From Pelagophyceae sp. CCMP2097 (taxonomy: Eukaryota > Sar > Pelagophyceae): a stretch of DNA of 24,632 nucleotides. The notes beneath the pieces were generated by a model. That model saw nothing but the letters and a program-made list of their open reading frames with translations. It was not told the DNA's origin and did not search any database. The stretch spans positions 119,441 to 144,072 of the forward strand of contig MU657180.1 of the NCBI GenBank assembly GCA_026770575.1, given 5' to 3'. Position numbers and translations under genes: made by a program. Positions 1-8,577 of this stretch are shown one piece after another. Each line of letters begins with the position of its first letter. Within the stretch, counting starts at the first letter, position 1.

Positions 1-142
1 CCGTAAACTGACGTTGAATAAACGGCAAGGACCCTTCGGGTCCTCAAAAATTGCCCCTGGTAGGAATTCCTAATCCTTAATCAAAGGACCCGAAGGGCCC
101 TTGCCGTAAACTGACGTTGATTAACGGCAAGCTTCGGGTCCT
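1..142. repeat. Two tandem copies of a foldback (inverted-arm) repeat
   Basis: A truncated copy (1-44) is followed head-to-tail by a second (about 51-142). In the second, the arm AGGACCCGAAGGG...CCGT at 85-107 faces a complementary arm at 124-142, separated by a spacer AAACTGACGTTGATTA. The right arm has lost five bases compared with the copy at 3701-3788. The second copy also carries a 10-base palindromic insert (TAGGAATTCC, 61-70) that the 3.7 kb copy lacks. It resembles a small MITE-like or RNA-hairpin repeat; no coding potential is seen. Confidence 0.75.
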
Positions 143-399
143 CAAAAAAGATTTGATCAAGTCGCCACGGGGCAGAAAGGCGGCGGCCAACGCGCAGACG
201 AACGAAAAGCGCAAGGCCAAGTTTTCTTTCGACACCACGTCCCGACTTGAGTCTTCCAAGGTCCCTCTCCTCGGCCTCGTCGTCGGCAAGAGTCCGACCC
301 CCTCGCCCCCCCTTTTGAAAAGAAAAGAAAAACGGGCGCTTCTTTCAAAGCTTCTGCTCCAAGCCTCGTTGGGTGTTTGGTCTGTGATCTTCCGTTACT

Positions 400-1436
400 G
401 TCAAGGGCGTTCTTGTCGGTTGTGGCGGCGAGCAAGATGGTCTCGCAGACTCGGTCGAACGAGATCCCCGCGGCGGCAGCGCACGCCGCGTGGACGGAAG
501 TTGGAGTCATGGCTGGGATCGAAGACACTCCCACGAAGAACGCCGTCCCTTGCGCGTCGACGCGGAACTCGACGTTTAGAGCGCCGCGGCAGCCGAGCCA
601 CTCGTAAATCGCCAATGTGCTGCTCCGCACCATTTCAAGCGCCGATGAATGCAAGCTTGTCGCGGGGCAGACCTTTTCAATCGTCTTCGAATTCGCCGCG
701 AGGCCGTCCCAGTCCCACAGAGCGTTCTTGGAGGCGAGGTTCTGCCAGAGCAGGTCGGTCTTGAATTCCATGATGGGGAGGACGAGCCCTTTCGAGGATG
801 CAGACGACCACGTCCGTCCCTGAAATGAAGCGCTCGACTCAAGCTCCTTCGGCCGAATTGCAGTGCAGCACCGCCGCGGGGACGTCGGCCTGCGCCTCGC
901 AGCGCCAAACACCTCGAGAAGACGCGGACTGCGGCTTCTGCGGGTCCTTGACCATCACCGCAAGCTCTAAAGACGTTTCCGTCGCACCTTTTGACAAGAC
1001 CTCGTCCGGGATGAGCTTGCAGCCCTCCAAATCGGCGAGGTACCTCTTCGTGCGGACTTTTGAGACGCAAACCGAGTGGTGTGCACCCCACTGAACGTGT
1101 ACAGCATCTCCAAAAAAACTGCACGCTGCCGTCCTCGCCGCCGGGCCCGTGGAGGCAGACGAAGACGGCGCCGTATCTGCGCAGCTCGGAAGCGTCGTAG
1201 ACTTTCGTCAAATCGGCAATCTCAGTGCAGTACCCACGGCGCTTGAAAGCCGCCGAGACGGACTCGCCGCCGCGCAGAGAAAGGTCGCGCTCCTCGCTAT
1301 CACCGCCGCAGAGGACGGCCACGCGCGCGTTTTGCAGAAATGCCCGCCGTCGTTCGAGAACCGCCTTAAACCGCCGACATCGTCTGCGACGGCCCAAGCT
1401 AGGCCCGATATGGATGGTAAAAAGTAAGTTACGCAA
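400..1436 (-). pseudogene. D-alanine--D-alanine ligase-like relic (ATP-grasp), multiply broken
   Basis: Read on the minus strand, successive frames give the Ddl order. The N-terminal ARVAVLCGGDSEERDLSLRGG and VCLHGPGGEDGSVQFF end near 1112. LEML...SGVH follows in a second frame, then KVRTKRYL and VERFISGTDVVVCILE in a third. The C-terminal ALWDWDG, GALNVEFRVD and SIPAMTPTSVHAACAAAAGISF are in a fourth reading. The breaks are a one-base loss in a run of seven T (1112-1118), a shift before KVRTK (about 1061), an in-frame TGA at 841-839 and a shift near 795. None looks like a GT-AG intron. The usual metal-binding EVNxxPGMT reads VSSIPAMT, so the Glu and Asn are gone. An active enzyme would join two D-Ala for peptidoglycan. 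I infer a pseudogene, but assembly errors could explain the homopolymer break. The first 25 codons are uncertain and may belong to another exon. Confidence 0.72.
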
Positions 1437-2070
1437 TAATAATAAACAGTAAATTACTAGGTAAGTTATGTTAAATTACTATCGAGCCCAGAGTAATTTA
1501 CTACAATCGCCAAAGTTACGGCCCATAATCTAGATGTAATTATTATCCCGCGGCGAGTCCACCGCGAGCTATGAGGCTGCGAAGCTTGAGAAGGGTGCGC
1601 GAATTTCGTAGTCTAATCGGGTCAGTTAAAAAAAATTCTACTTATGTTAAATTACTATCGAGCCAACCGGGCGCGCGCGCCGAGGCCCCCGAAGGTCATG
1701 GCGCGGAACATCTTGCACCGAGCTTGGCCGCGCAAGGCACTGGGGCAGGCGACGAGTCAGGCGACGACCTCACAATTTGAAATATGCCAATAAGAGTGGA
1801 TTTAAAGCCACTATTTAAAAGTAAGTTGCCCGTTCTTAGGGTAAATTATGTTAAATTACCGAATATACGGTAAGTTTCGTAGTAAAATATTCTCTGCTGA
1901 GTATATTATGGTAGTAATCCTTCCATAAGGCCCGATTTTTGGTCGCCCAGAGATTTCATTTAAGCCGTTTTCGGGTCCGGGGTAATTTTCTGAAAAACAC
2001 CTGACAGTCGCCAAAAGGTGCCTGCGCTGCTCTTTTGACTTTCGCGGCGCAGTGCGCGGTGTTGGGGGCG
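1437..2070. other. AT-rich island with short direct repeats, no gene seen
   Basis: This stretch is far richer in A+T than the rest of the window. A 23-base sequence starting TTATGTTAAATTACTATCG occurs identically at 1466-1488 and 1642-1664, and its first 14 bases recur at 1846-1859. Variants of GTAAATTA/GTAAGTT are scattered between. The TTAAATTAC-type words could be a degraded transposable element or replication-related AT-rich DNA. No open frame looks coding. Confidence 0.6.
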
Positions 2071-2319
2071 CGGCTAGCCGGATCGACCGGTGCGTATGGC
2101 TTAGGACGGCCATTTCATGAGGGGCCAGCCGATTCGATCCAACAAGCGCCGTGTACCAACCTCGATGGGTGTCATCTCCCAGCTCGTAGGAACGCGGCCG
2201 CGGTTCGCGGCGTTGACGGTGCATCTAGCTGGATCGAGGTGTGCACACGGCTTGCTTGGGTCACTATCTGAAGGGCCAGCCGATTCGATCCAACAAGCGC
2301 CTTCTCTTAGGCTCGATGG
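2071..2319 (+). repeat. 151-bp tandem duplication ahead of a gene start
   Basis: The segment from about 2071-2168 is repeated at 2222-2319 with a period of 151. GGGCCAGCCGATTCGATCCA and the following nine bases are identical at 2122-2150 and 2273-2301, and the flanks have diverged. Each copy ends in CTCGATGG, so an ATG is present in both (2165 and 2316). The downstream copy starts the gene at 2316. Confidence 0.8.
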
Positions 2320-3038
2320 TCGCTGCGGCTGCCACTGGCGCCGCCGCCTCTGGCGCCGGCGAGTCCGGCCCCGATGGCGACGGCGCCGCCGCCGCACGTG
2401 CCGAGGGCGACGTCGCTGGCGGTGGCACCTTCCATCTTTTGGGAGTGCTGTCTACTCATGGCTTCACCTACACCCTCGCGGAGCTCGCTGACGAGCTGAA
2501 CAAGCGGTCGAACGGCATCATCCCGCTGCTCTCAGGCGACGACGTCGAGTCGGCCATCAACCAGGCTACGGGCCACGTTCGGTACGTCACGTCGTGGCTC
2601 CTCGAGCGAGGCATCAATCGGTTTGCATCCGCCGCGTCTCGGCAAACCCACACCCAGGGTTGGCAAACCCGGGCTCTCACGGCCGTGCTTTGAGAGACGC
2701 GAGCAACAGCAGAGGCCGTGCTCAGAGCTCCGCATTTCTCCAAGGACAGGGGGTGCGCGTAGGGTCGACTACAAGTCGGCGGGGCACTCGTACGCGTATC
2801 AGATCAACCCGGCGCGGAACCAAACGGCCGTTGGTTATTCAGCGCCGCGTACGGGCTGCGCGCCGCGTACCGCGCGACGAGCCCCGCGCCCGAGGCCGCA
2901 GCCCCGCGAGCCGCAGCAGCAGCAGCGCCGTCGCGGTTCCAACCCAAACGACACACCCGGCGACCGCCGGGCGACGACATTTACGAGTATGACACCAACG
3001 ACGCCGAGTGGATCGCGTCGAGCAGCGAACGTTTCTAA
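2316..3038 (+). CDS. Small winged-helix-like protein (hypothetical, C-terminus uncertain)
   Basis: The first exon is 2316-2581: an Ala/Gly-rich leader of about 40 residues, then FHLLGVLSTHGFTYTLAELA, DELNKRSNG and LLSGDDVESAINQATGHVR. A GTACGT donor at 2582 and an AG at 2761-2762 join in phase to VDYKSAGHSYAYQINP. The order helix, helix, recognition-like helix, then two short strands resembles a winged-helix DNA-binding fold (the TFIIE-beta core is one comparison). That is inference from pattern, not a recognised family. After INPARNQTAVGYS (about 2840) the coding frame seems to shift. One frame gives AAYGLRAAYRATSPAPEAAA and ends in the acidic DDIYEYDTNDAEWIASSSERF-type tail with stop TAA at 3036-3038; the other is Arg/Pro-rich and runs to 3216. 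The acidic ending plus a polyA-like AATAAA at 3078-3083 favours 3038. Either a missed intron or an error lies near 2840. Confidence 0.5.
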
Positions 3039-3077
3039 TGTCAAGAAAGCTCTCCCGGTCACTCAGCCCGTGCGATC

Positions 3078-3083
3078 AATAAA
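3078..3083 (+). promoter_or_regulatory. Candidate polyadenylation signal
   Basis: AATAAA lies 40 bases after the TAA at 3036-3038 of the upstream plus-strand gene, in otherwise GC-rich DNA. Whether this lineage uses AATAAA is not shown here. Confidence 0.35.
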
Positions 3084-3419
3084 GTCTTGTTTGCGCCGCG
3101 GCCGAGCGGCGCCTGGGCATCGCATCGTGTCGACACCCGTGCCGCGGCGGAGTCGTGCGCGGCACGCGAGAGCATGGCGTCGGGGCCGTCCACAACGCCG
3201 TCGCGCGCAGGCCTGAGGCCAGGCGTCTGCTGATAAAAGGAGGGAAATACTTGGTGACTCGGAGGCGTGAGGGTTGCACGTGCTTGAACGTACGACCGTT
3301 TTATTACAAGAGCGCGCCGGAGGCACACGGAGGACCCGAAGGATACAGCCAAATCCCATTGCAATGCCCACGTAAATAATTGAAATTATTTAACTAATCG
3401 CTGAACTTTCAAATCCTCC

Positions 3420-3599
3420 TTATCTTTATTTTTATTTTTTTATTTCTTATTGAGCTATTTATTTTTTCTTTTTTTTGCGGCCGACCAGATTCGAACCTGT
3501 GACCAAAAACTTCTTCTATGATGATTCCAATGAGGCTCCTGCTCGACCTCAACTCCCAATTTTAGCGATCGCATCAACCACCAATCGCTAAATCGGCCG
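3420..3599 (-). mobile_element. tRNA-derived SINE-like element or intron-containing tRNA-like gene
   Basis: On the minus strand CGGCCGA (3599-3593) can pair with TCGGCCG (3484-3478), making a 7-bp acceptor-like stem. TAGCGATTGGTGG at 3590-3578 resembles a pol III A box, and GGTTCGAATCT at 3497-3487 a B box/T loop. The boxes are too far apart for a plain tRNA, so an intron or a tRNA-like pseudogene is needed, and the T stem has one mismatch. No clear anticodon arm is seen. Directly 3' on the same strand comes an A-rich tail (about 3476-3420), as in SINEs. A real but unusual tRNA cannot be ruled out. Confidence 0.42.
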
Positions 3600-3650
3600 A
3601 GTTGCTGTTTTTTTCTTCCCAAAGGTGGAACCTCACGGATGGACCCGGCG

Positions 3651-3697
3651 ACGGACGGACAAACAGACAGACGGACGGACAAACAGACAGACAGACA
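3651..3697. repeat. GACA/GACG tetranucleotide microsatellite
   Basis: Runs of GACG, GACA and AACA units follow one another. In one minus frame the array gives a Leu-Ser-Val-Cys repeat, which is a by-product of the repeat. Confidence 0.85.
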
Positions 3698-3700
3698 TAA

Positions 3701-3788
3701 TTGCCCCTGGTAATCCTTCAATCAAAGGACCCGAAGGGCCCTTGCCGTAAACTGACGTTGAATAAACGGCAAGGACCCTTCGGGTCCT
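3701..3788. repeat. Foldback repeat, near-intact copy
   Basis: This is the same unit as at 51-142: TTGCCCCTGGTAATCCTT then two 23-base arms, 3726-3748 and 3766-3788. The arms are complementary apart from one G-U-type difference and are separated by a 17-base loop AAACTGACGTTGAATAA. Compared with the window-start copy it lacks the 10-base palindromic insert and keeps both arms whole. Confidence 0.8.
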
Positions 3789-3816
3789 GAATAAATCATA
3801 GATTCATAAAGCCGAT

Positions 3817-4057
3817 TCTGACAGACGAAAAAGATCATAGTGATCTTTTTGTGTGTTCAGACGTAGGGGTACGTGTGAGGGTTGATTATTTATATCCCGG
3901 GAAAGACTGTCGCAGAGCGGACAGTAGATCGGGCTGGCCGCCGGCCCTAAGCAGGAGCGACGATCTGGGTCGTCCGCCTCACTGAATGGAACCTTTGGTC
4001 GGTTTTAGACAGCACCGATGTCTGCCGGTTGGTATATGGTACACGTTAGAACGTGTA
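3817..4057 (+). ncRNA. Structured RNA-like element, copy 1
   Basis: Helices in order: an irregular stem 3817-3861 whose tip is the perfect AAAAAGATCA-TAG-TGATCTTTTT hairpin (3828-3850); a closing pair GTGAGG 3875-3880 with CCTCAC 3977-3982; ACTGTC/GACAGT (3906-3911, 3920-3925); GGGC/GCCC (3931-3934, 3944-3947); GCGACGA/TCGTCCGC (3957-3963, 3970-3977); ACCGA/TTGGT (4014-4018, 4029-4033); and TACACGTT/AACGTGTA (4040-4057). The unpaired blocks GGTTGATTATTTATATCCC, GGGAAAGA and GGTCGGTTTTAGACAGCACC are nearly identical in the copy at 24071-24339, while several stems differ yet still pair. I do not recognise it as a known snRNA, SRP, RNase P/MRP or tRNA. The strand is assumed from the order of blocks and is not proven. 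Confidence 0.5.
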
Positions 4058-5037
4058 TACATATATATACCTTCGTACAGCGGGTATTTTAGTTTGGGCC
4101 TTTTTAAAACGTCGCGCGCCGCGTGGCGCCCAGGGGTCCACAGACCACCTTCGAAACTTGTAAGATGACCGTGGCCTAAGTCTAGGCCGGTTCTAGGGCA
4201 TGGTGCATCAAACGCGCAATTGAAACGCGGCGATTCCCGACTGACCGGTCGACCTTGCGGTGTTGTGAAAAAACAATTTTTGTGCGGGATTTCAGTGGAA
4301 TAGGAACCGCGGAATGCTTGTATATCGGTCAGACCAAAATTCGGTCCTACCCAAGCTTCAAGTTCAAAATTTAAAGTTCAAATCGCTTCGAATACAGACA
4401 CGCTTCGGGAAAGTTCCCCACCCCAACCCGTTGGAACGGGCCGGCCGGCCGTTCCAATAGTCGTCGGCGCGCCGCTGCTCGTCCACGGCACGCGTCCTTG
4501 TCCGCGTTCCCCCGCTTTCCACGGCGCGTACTTAAAGGTCCCAAAGAAGCGCGTCAGACCTGACGGCGAATTTGCCGAAACCAAAGAAATTTTACAAACC
4601 CGGCTCCATTGAGGACCTCCGAGTCGAGGCATCACTAATGAAGCCGATGAATCGTCTTGCGAGAGGTTCGGCATCGATGGGCGGCGGCCCGCGCATGCCA
4701 TGAGCGTCTTCGCCGTGCCGAGCCTGGCCATGGTAGCCGGGAGCGCAAAAGGGGTGAAGCGATGTGTTTCGAAGACGGCTGTCTGCAGTAAACCCGTCAA
4801 AAAGTGCTCCAAGGAAGCCTTCCGAGCCACGCAAAAGGAGCCGCAAATCCTCGACGCCAACCTCGACGCCGAGGAGACGTGCGTCACGAACCGTCGAAAC
4901 TCGATCAGGAAGCGCCGAAACTCGATCAGGAAGCGCCGCACCCCGGAACGAAGCGCATTGGAATCGCGCGCGGAACGAAACGCATTGGAATCGCGCAAAG
5001 CCGCCGCCGCAGTGGGGGCCCGTCCTCACGCACCGAG
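4058..5037. other. No confident gene; two tandem duplications upstream of the GAF gene
   Basis: Overlapping frames are open on both strands here but none shows a family motif. A 21-base unit (CGAAACTCGATCAGGAAGCGC) is repeated exactly at 4895-4915 and 4916-4936. A 25-base unit starting GGAACGAAGCGCATTGG occurs at 4945-4969 and, with one change, at 4972-4996. The repeats lie just before the GAF gene ATG at 5038 and may be 5' UTR or promoter. Confidence 0.55.
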
Positions 5038-6228
5038 ATGCGTAGGTTCACCGACAAGTGCTCCGCGAGCAGCGTCAGCGACGCCTGCCCCACGGTCTCC
5101 GACGATTGCCCCGCGGCGGCGTCTGCGCCGTGCCCGGCGGATGTGCCGGGCCCGTGCCTTGCCGCGGGACCGTGCGCCGACGCGCGGCGGACCTCGAGCG
5201 AACTCAGCGAATGCGAGTCGGACGGCGAGGAGTGGGGGTTCTTCGACAAGCTAAGTCTCGGTGCACGAGACTCGGTGCGCCGACCCGCTTCGAGACCCGC
5301 GCCTTTGCCGACGATGAAGCGACTTAGGAGCCGCAGTTCAAGGCGGCACCGCTCCCGCGCGCGAGCCTCTCCGACGGGTCGTACCTCTCGAGGCTCTGCG
5401 GCTACCGCAGCGCGGTGCGCCTCTCTTGGATCAAGTGGTTTATTCTTACCCACTTTGCGCGTCGCCGCGGCCCGCGCCGAGGGCCCCGTAGGAGCTCGAC
5501 GCCATCACGCGCCTCGTCCGAGTTGAGCTCGACGTGCCCTGCGCGATCATCAGCATCGCAATCGGCCGCGCCCTTTGGGCCTGTGGCAGACCCCGCGGGG
5601 ATGTAGGCGTGCGACAAGTGGATATTAGGCATGTGACAATTGGATATGGGTCGCCTCGGTCGCGACGACGCTGGACCGAAAAACGTTCCTCAAGTCGCAC
5701 TGGCTCCCGAGCAACCTCGCCCTTTGCACGCACGCGATAGACCGAGCGAACAAGCACAACGACAGAGTGTGCCAGGTTGGTCCAAACCCGGCGCCTTTCT
5801 TCTTGAAGCGTTGCTTTAGGTCGTGGGCGACACGCGCGCGGACCCGGACATGCACTTGTGCCCATACGTCGTCGAGCAACCTCACATTGTCTTTTACGCG
5901 GGAGTCCCCCTCCGCGCAAATCAAGTTTCTGCCTTTACATCTGCCCAGCACGCAAGCCGCGCCGGAAGGCAAACCGCTCGGAGCCGCGGCCAGAGTCGCG
6001 GGCGGTATCCGAGGCGGGGCCGGGCAGCGCGGCGGTCTGGAGCGCCTCGACGGGCGACTTTGGTGCTTTGCGACGAATCTCCCTAGGTTTGCGGGCATGC
6101 TCTGCGTCCTCGATGTGGCGCAGTCTGGAGCGCGTTCGCACCTCACGGTCAAGGAGCAGGCGTTGCTCTCTCGGCTCGCGTTGGCGGTGGAGAAGATCCT
6201 GCCCGTGTACGAGGACGACATCAGATAG
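5038..6228 (+). CDS. GAF-domain protein, at least six exons
   Basis: Inferred exons: 5038-5274, 5328-5414, 5492-5557, 5629-5766, 5820 to about 5924 or 6004, and 6087 (or 6028) to the TAG at 6228. The Cys/Ser/Ala-rich leader ends in ESDGEEWGFFDKL. The GAF fold is then read in order: KAAPLPRASL, ELDAITRLVRVELDVPCAII, LDRKTFLKS, LALCTHAIDR, VVGDTRADPDM, EQPHIVFYAGVPL, and FAGMLCVLD with a closing helix LTVKEQALLSRLALAVEKI. These match the typical GAF order (ELD.IT.L, CAHAI, VVxDTRADP, FYAGxPL, GTLCVxD). GAF domains bind small ligands or bilins; no chromophore Cys can be assigned, and no kinase, cyclase or other partner domain is visible. Two donors are GTGCGC. The third intron (5558-5628) would need a GC-AG donor, and the last junction is unresolved. 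An open frame continues to about 6455 but shows no motif. Confidence 0.68.
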
Positions 6229-6816
6229 CATTTGAGGCGCCAAAGGCAGCCGACGAGACGCCCCGGGCCACAAAGCGCCGCCCGATGATATACGAGCAAA
6301 AGAGCATCACCGCGACACCCCTGGAAGCGCTATCGCGGAAAACGCCTACCGCGCCAACTAAGACTGGTTCAGGGGCAACTTTGCACGCGGCATCGCGGGG
6401 CGAAAACAGGCCCGCAATCGCTTGGTTGAGCGAATTCCAACTGGTAACAAAAAGTTAAAAAAAGGTGTAATTTAAATCCGATTCCCCCCAAAAGGATCGA
6501 AAAAACATGACGTGAGGCGAATAAGTCCTTGGCGATAGGCGAGAGCCAACCAAAGAAGCCGAAAGGGCAGATTTTGAAGCGCCTCCGTTACCACGCCTTG
6601 AAAGGCGGGGGAGCTTGTCCCCGCCTTGCGCGTCGGTAGCCGAAATTGCCCCCGCACCAGCGTCCTCGTCGCTCTGTTTGATTTTGGCTTCCAGGGGTTT
6701 TCACCGCGCTCCGTGGCCCTCTCGGGGCGTCGCACACCCGCTCCGTGGCCCTCTCGGGGCCCCTCGTGGGAGCATGCAAATGATGGGAGTCCCTTAAAAG
6801 CGTCTACAATTGTATC
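6229..6816. other. Intergenic, with a short direct repeat
   Basis: This lies between the GAF gene stop and the end of the decarboxylase gene, so the two genes converge. A frame running to about 6455 after the GAF stop (KRRPMIYEQKSITATPLEAL and onward) could be an alternative C-terminus but has no supporting motif. A 20-base sequence GCTCCGTGGCCCTCTCGGGG is repeated exactly at 6708-6727 and 6740-6759. No RNA gene is seen. Confidence 0.5.
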
Positions 6817-8401
6817 TCAGAGGAGTGCTGCCGCATCCACGGGCACCTCGTTCATGATGATCTGGTCCAGCGAAGACCTGCGGCGGATGCAATGCATCTC
6901 GCCGTTGGTGCTGAGCATGACCTCCGGCGCTTCGGGGAAAGAATTGTAATGCTTGGTGCACATAGCGGCGCAGTACGCCCCCACCGACTCGATGACCACG
7001 ACGTCGCCGGCCTTGGCTTCATCTAACGCGCGCACGGCCAGCGTCTCCGGCTCGTCCGGGGCCGGCGTGAGCAGGTCGCCCGACTCGCAGCAGTGGCCGA
7101 CGACAACGTACTCCTTGGGTAAGCCGCGGACGCGGGGCACGCCGGGCACGACGACGATGGGGTGCTGCGCGCCGTAGAGCGACGGGCGCATGACTTCCGT
7201 CATACCGCAGTCCAGTTTGATGAAATCGCGGCCTTGGGGCTCGCCAGCGCGAGTGGAAATCACGTCCTGCGCCGAAGTGACCAAAGCGCCGGCGTTTGCG
7301 ACGAGGTACGTGCCCGGCTCGATTTCCAAACGGAGCTGGCGGCCCGTGGCCTTTGCAAACGCTTCAAACTCGGCCGCCACGGGAGCCCCGACGGTGGCCA
7401 AGACGGTCGATTTTTCGTATGCCATTCTTGCAATCTTATAGCCGCCTCCCAGGTTCAGCGCCTCGACGCCGGGGAACTTGGCGCAGAGGTCCTGGGGTGC
7501 AAGCGTCGAGGAATGCGCCCTCGGGGAGGGCATCCTCGGCCCCACAAAGCCAAAGTATCGACGCACCAGAGACATCTTGCTGACTTTCTGCCACACCTCC
7601 GGGTTGGAGCCCGAGCCGATGTGCGTGTGGATGCGCTCCACATGGATGAGGCCTTTGGCTTCCCAGTCCATGCACTTTTCGACCTCACCGTGCCAGATAC
7701 CAAACGAAGATCCTAGACCAAATCTAAAAGGAGAACACCAAATCGAAAGGGGCAACCCCAAATCTTCAGCAAGCAGCACACTCACCGGCGCCGCCGACGT
7801 TGGTCTTGGACGTGCCGCCCGAGCCGAGCCCCGGGTTGAAGCGCAGGCCGAGCTTGGCGCCGGGCATGGCATTTGCGAACTGCTCCACTTGCTGCAAAGA
7901 GCAGGCGTTGAGCATAACACCCATCTTCAACAACTCGACAAAGTCTCCGTCTAATTGCTGCGTCGATAGCGAGATTTTGTTGGCGGGAATGCCCGCGTGC
8001 ATGGCCCTGCGGCATTCGTGCGTCGAAGACGCATCGAAGTGCAGACCCGCATCCAAGAACAAGCGCAGCACTGCCGCATTTGGGCACGCCTTCATGGCGT
8101 AGCGCACGGTAAGGCCGTACGACGCCGGGAAGGCCATGGCCTCTGCCGCGCGCGCCCGCAGCGAAGCGGCGTCGTAGACGAAGCAAGGGGTGCCGAACTT
8201 TTCCCGCACTTCTAAAGCCTGCGGGGCAGTCAGGAAACGCAGCTTGTCCAGGACGGGGGCGGCGACCACCGGCTCCTCGACTGCCGGCGCGGCAGACACG
8301 GGCGCCGCGGACATCGAGACCGCCGAACGCCGGAGGCCCGCCCGCGTCGTCAGCGCCTGGGCCACGCCCAGAACCAGGCCCAAACGCAGCATCGACTGCA
8401 T
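6817..8401 (-). CDS. lysA: Diaminopimelate decarboxylase (plastid-type precursor)
   Basis: Exons 8401-7786, 7712-7567 and 7491-6817 join in phase to 478 residues ending in TGA. The enzyme is a PLP-dependent fold-III decarboxylase that converts meso-diaminopimelate to lysine, the last step of the DAP pathway. Visible marks: FGTPCFVYD (about 70-77); PLP lysine K104 in VRYAMKACPN; RFNPGLGSGG; HTHIGSGS (about 234-241); NLGGGYKI; EPGTYLV (about 312); and HCCESGDLLTP, whose Cys-Glu lies at the dimer active site. The first 30 residues (MLRLGLVLGVAQALTTRAGLRR) look like a signal plus transit peptide, in keeping with plastid lysine synthesis. Intron 1 (7713-7785, GTGAGT donor) contains a 20-base tandem repeat. 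Intron 2 (7492-7566, GTGCGT donor) is 75 bases and in frame, so reading through it would add 25 residues. The gene is divergent from the NFU-like gene, with 176 bases between the ATGs. An ornithine/arginine decarboxylase is less likely because of FGTPCFVYD and the GSGS loop. Confidence 0.9.
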
Positions 8402-8577
8402 CGATTCCGTCTACAAGCTCAGAACGGTGGTTCGGTGGCTTTTCTTCCTCTCGCTGACCTTTGCATCCTTTGGCGATTTCCGAGCAGACGACGTTGCAAA
8501 AGGCACGACCCGACGACGAGGCTGCCTTTGGCGCGGCGGCGAGTGCCCAGCCACCGCGGCTGACGCGCCTCTGGACC
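8402..8577. promoter_or_regulatory. Short shared (bidirectional) promoter region
   Basis: These 176 bases separate the divergent ATGs of the decarboxylase and the NFU-like gene, so both promoters and 5' UTRs must lie here or overlap coding sequence. No TATA box is evident. Both products carry plastid-type leaders, which would suit co-expression; that is inference. Confidence 0.4.

Noticed and set aside
3455..3721. A minus-strand open frame with a Cys-Leu-Ser-Val repeat
   Set aside because: It is a translation of the GACA/GACG microsatellite and the foldback repeat, not a gene.
1..3788. CRISPR array from repeated palindromic units
   Set aside because: There are only three copies, spacing is irregular, there are no unique spacers of constant length and no cas genes, and the setting is eukaryotic.
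3828..3850. A perfect hairpin next to a T run, like a bacterial rho-independent terminator
   Set aside because: The window is eukaryotic. The stem sits at the same place as an unrelated-sequence stem in the second copy of the structured element, so it belongs to that element.
3875..4033. U-snRNA, SRP RNA or RNase P/MRP RNA as identity of the repeated structured element
   Set aside because: I looked for the U1 5' end, U6 core, SRP tetraloop motif and RNase P/MRP conserved regions; only weak coincidences (GAAAGAC, ACAGCAC) were found.
4378..4998. A 206-codon open frame on the minus strand
   Set aside because: It contains repeat-derived peptides (RFLIEFRRFLIEF) and no domain, and its composition alone explains the open length.
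7492..7566. A 25-residue insertion in the decarboxylase
   Set aside because: The segment has GTGCGT and CCCCAG ends, and its removal restores the family sequence SKMSL-DLCAKFPG, so it is an in-frame intron.
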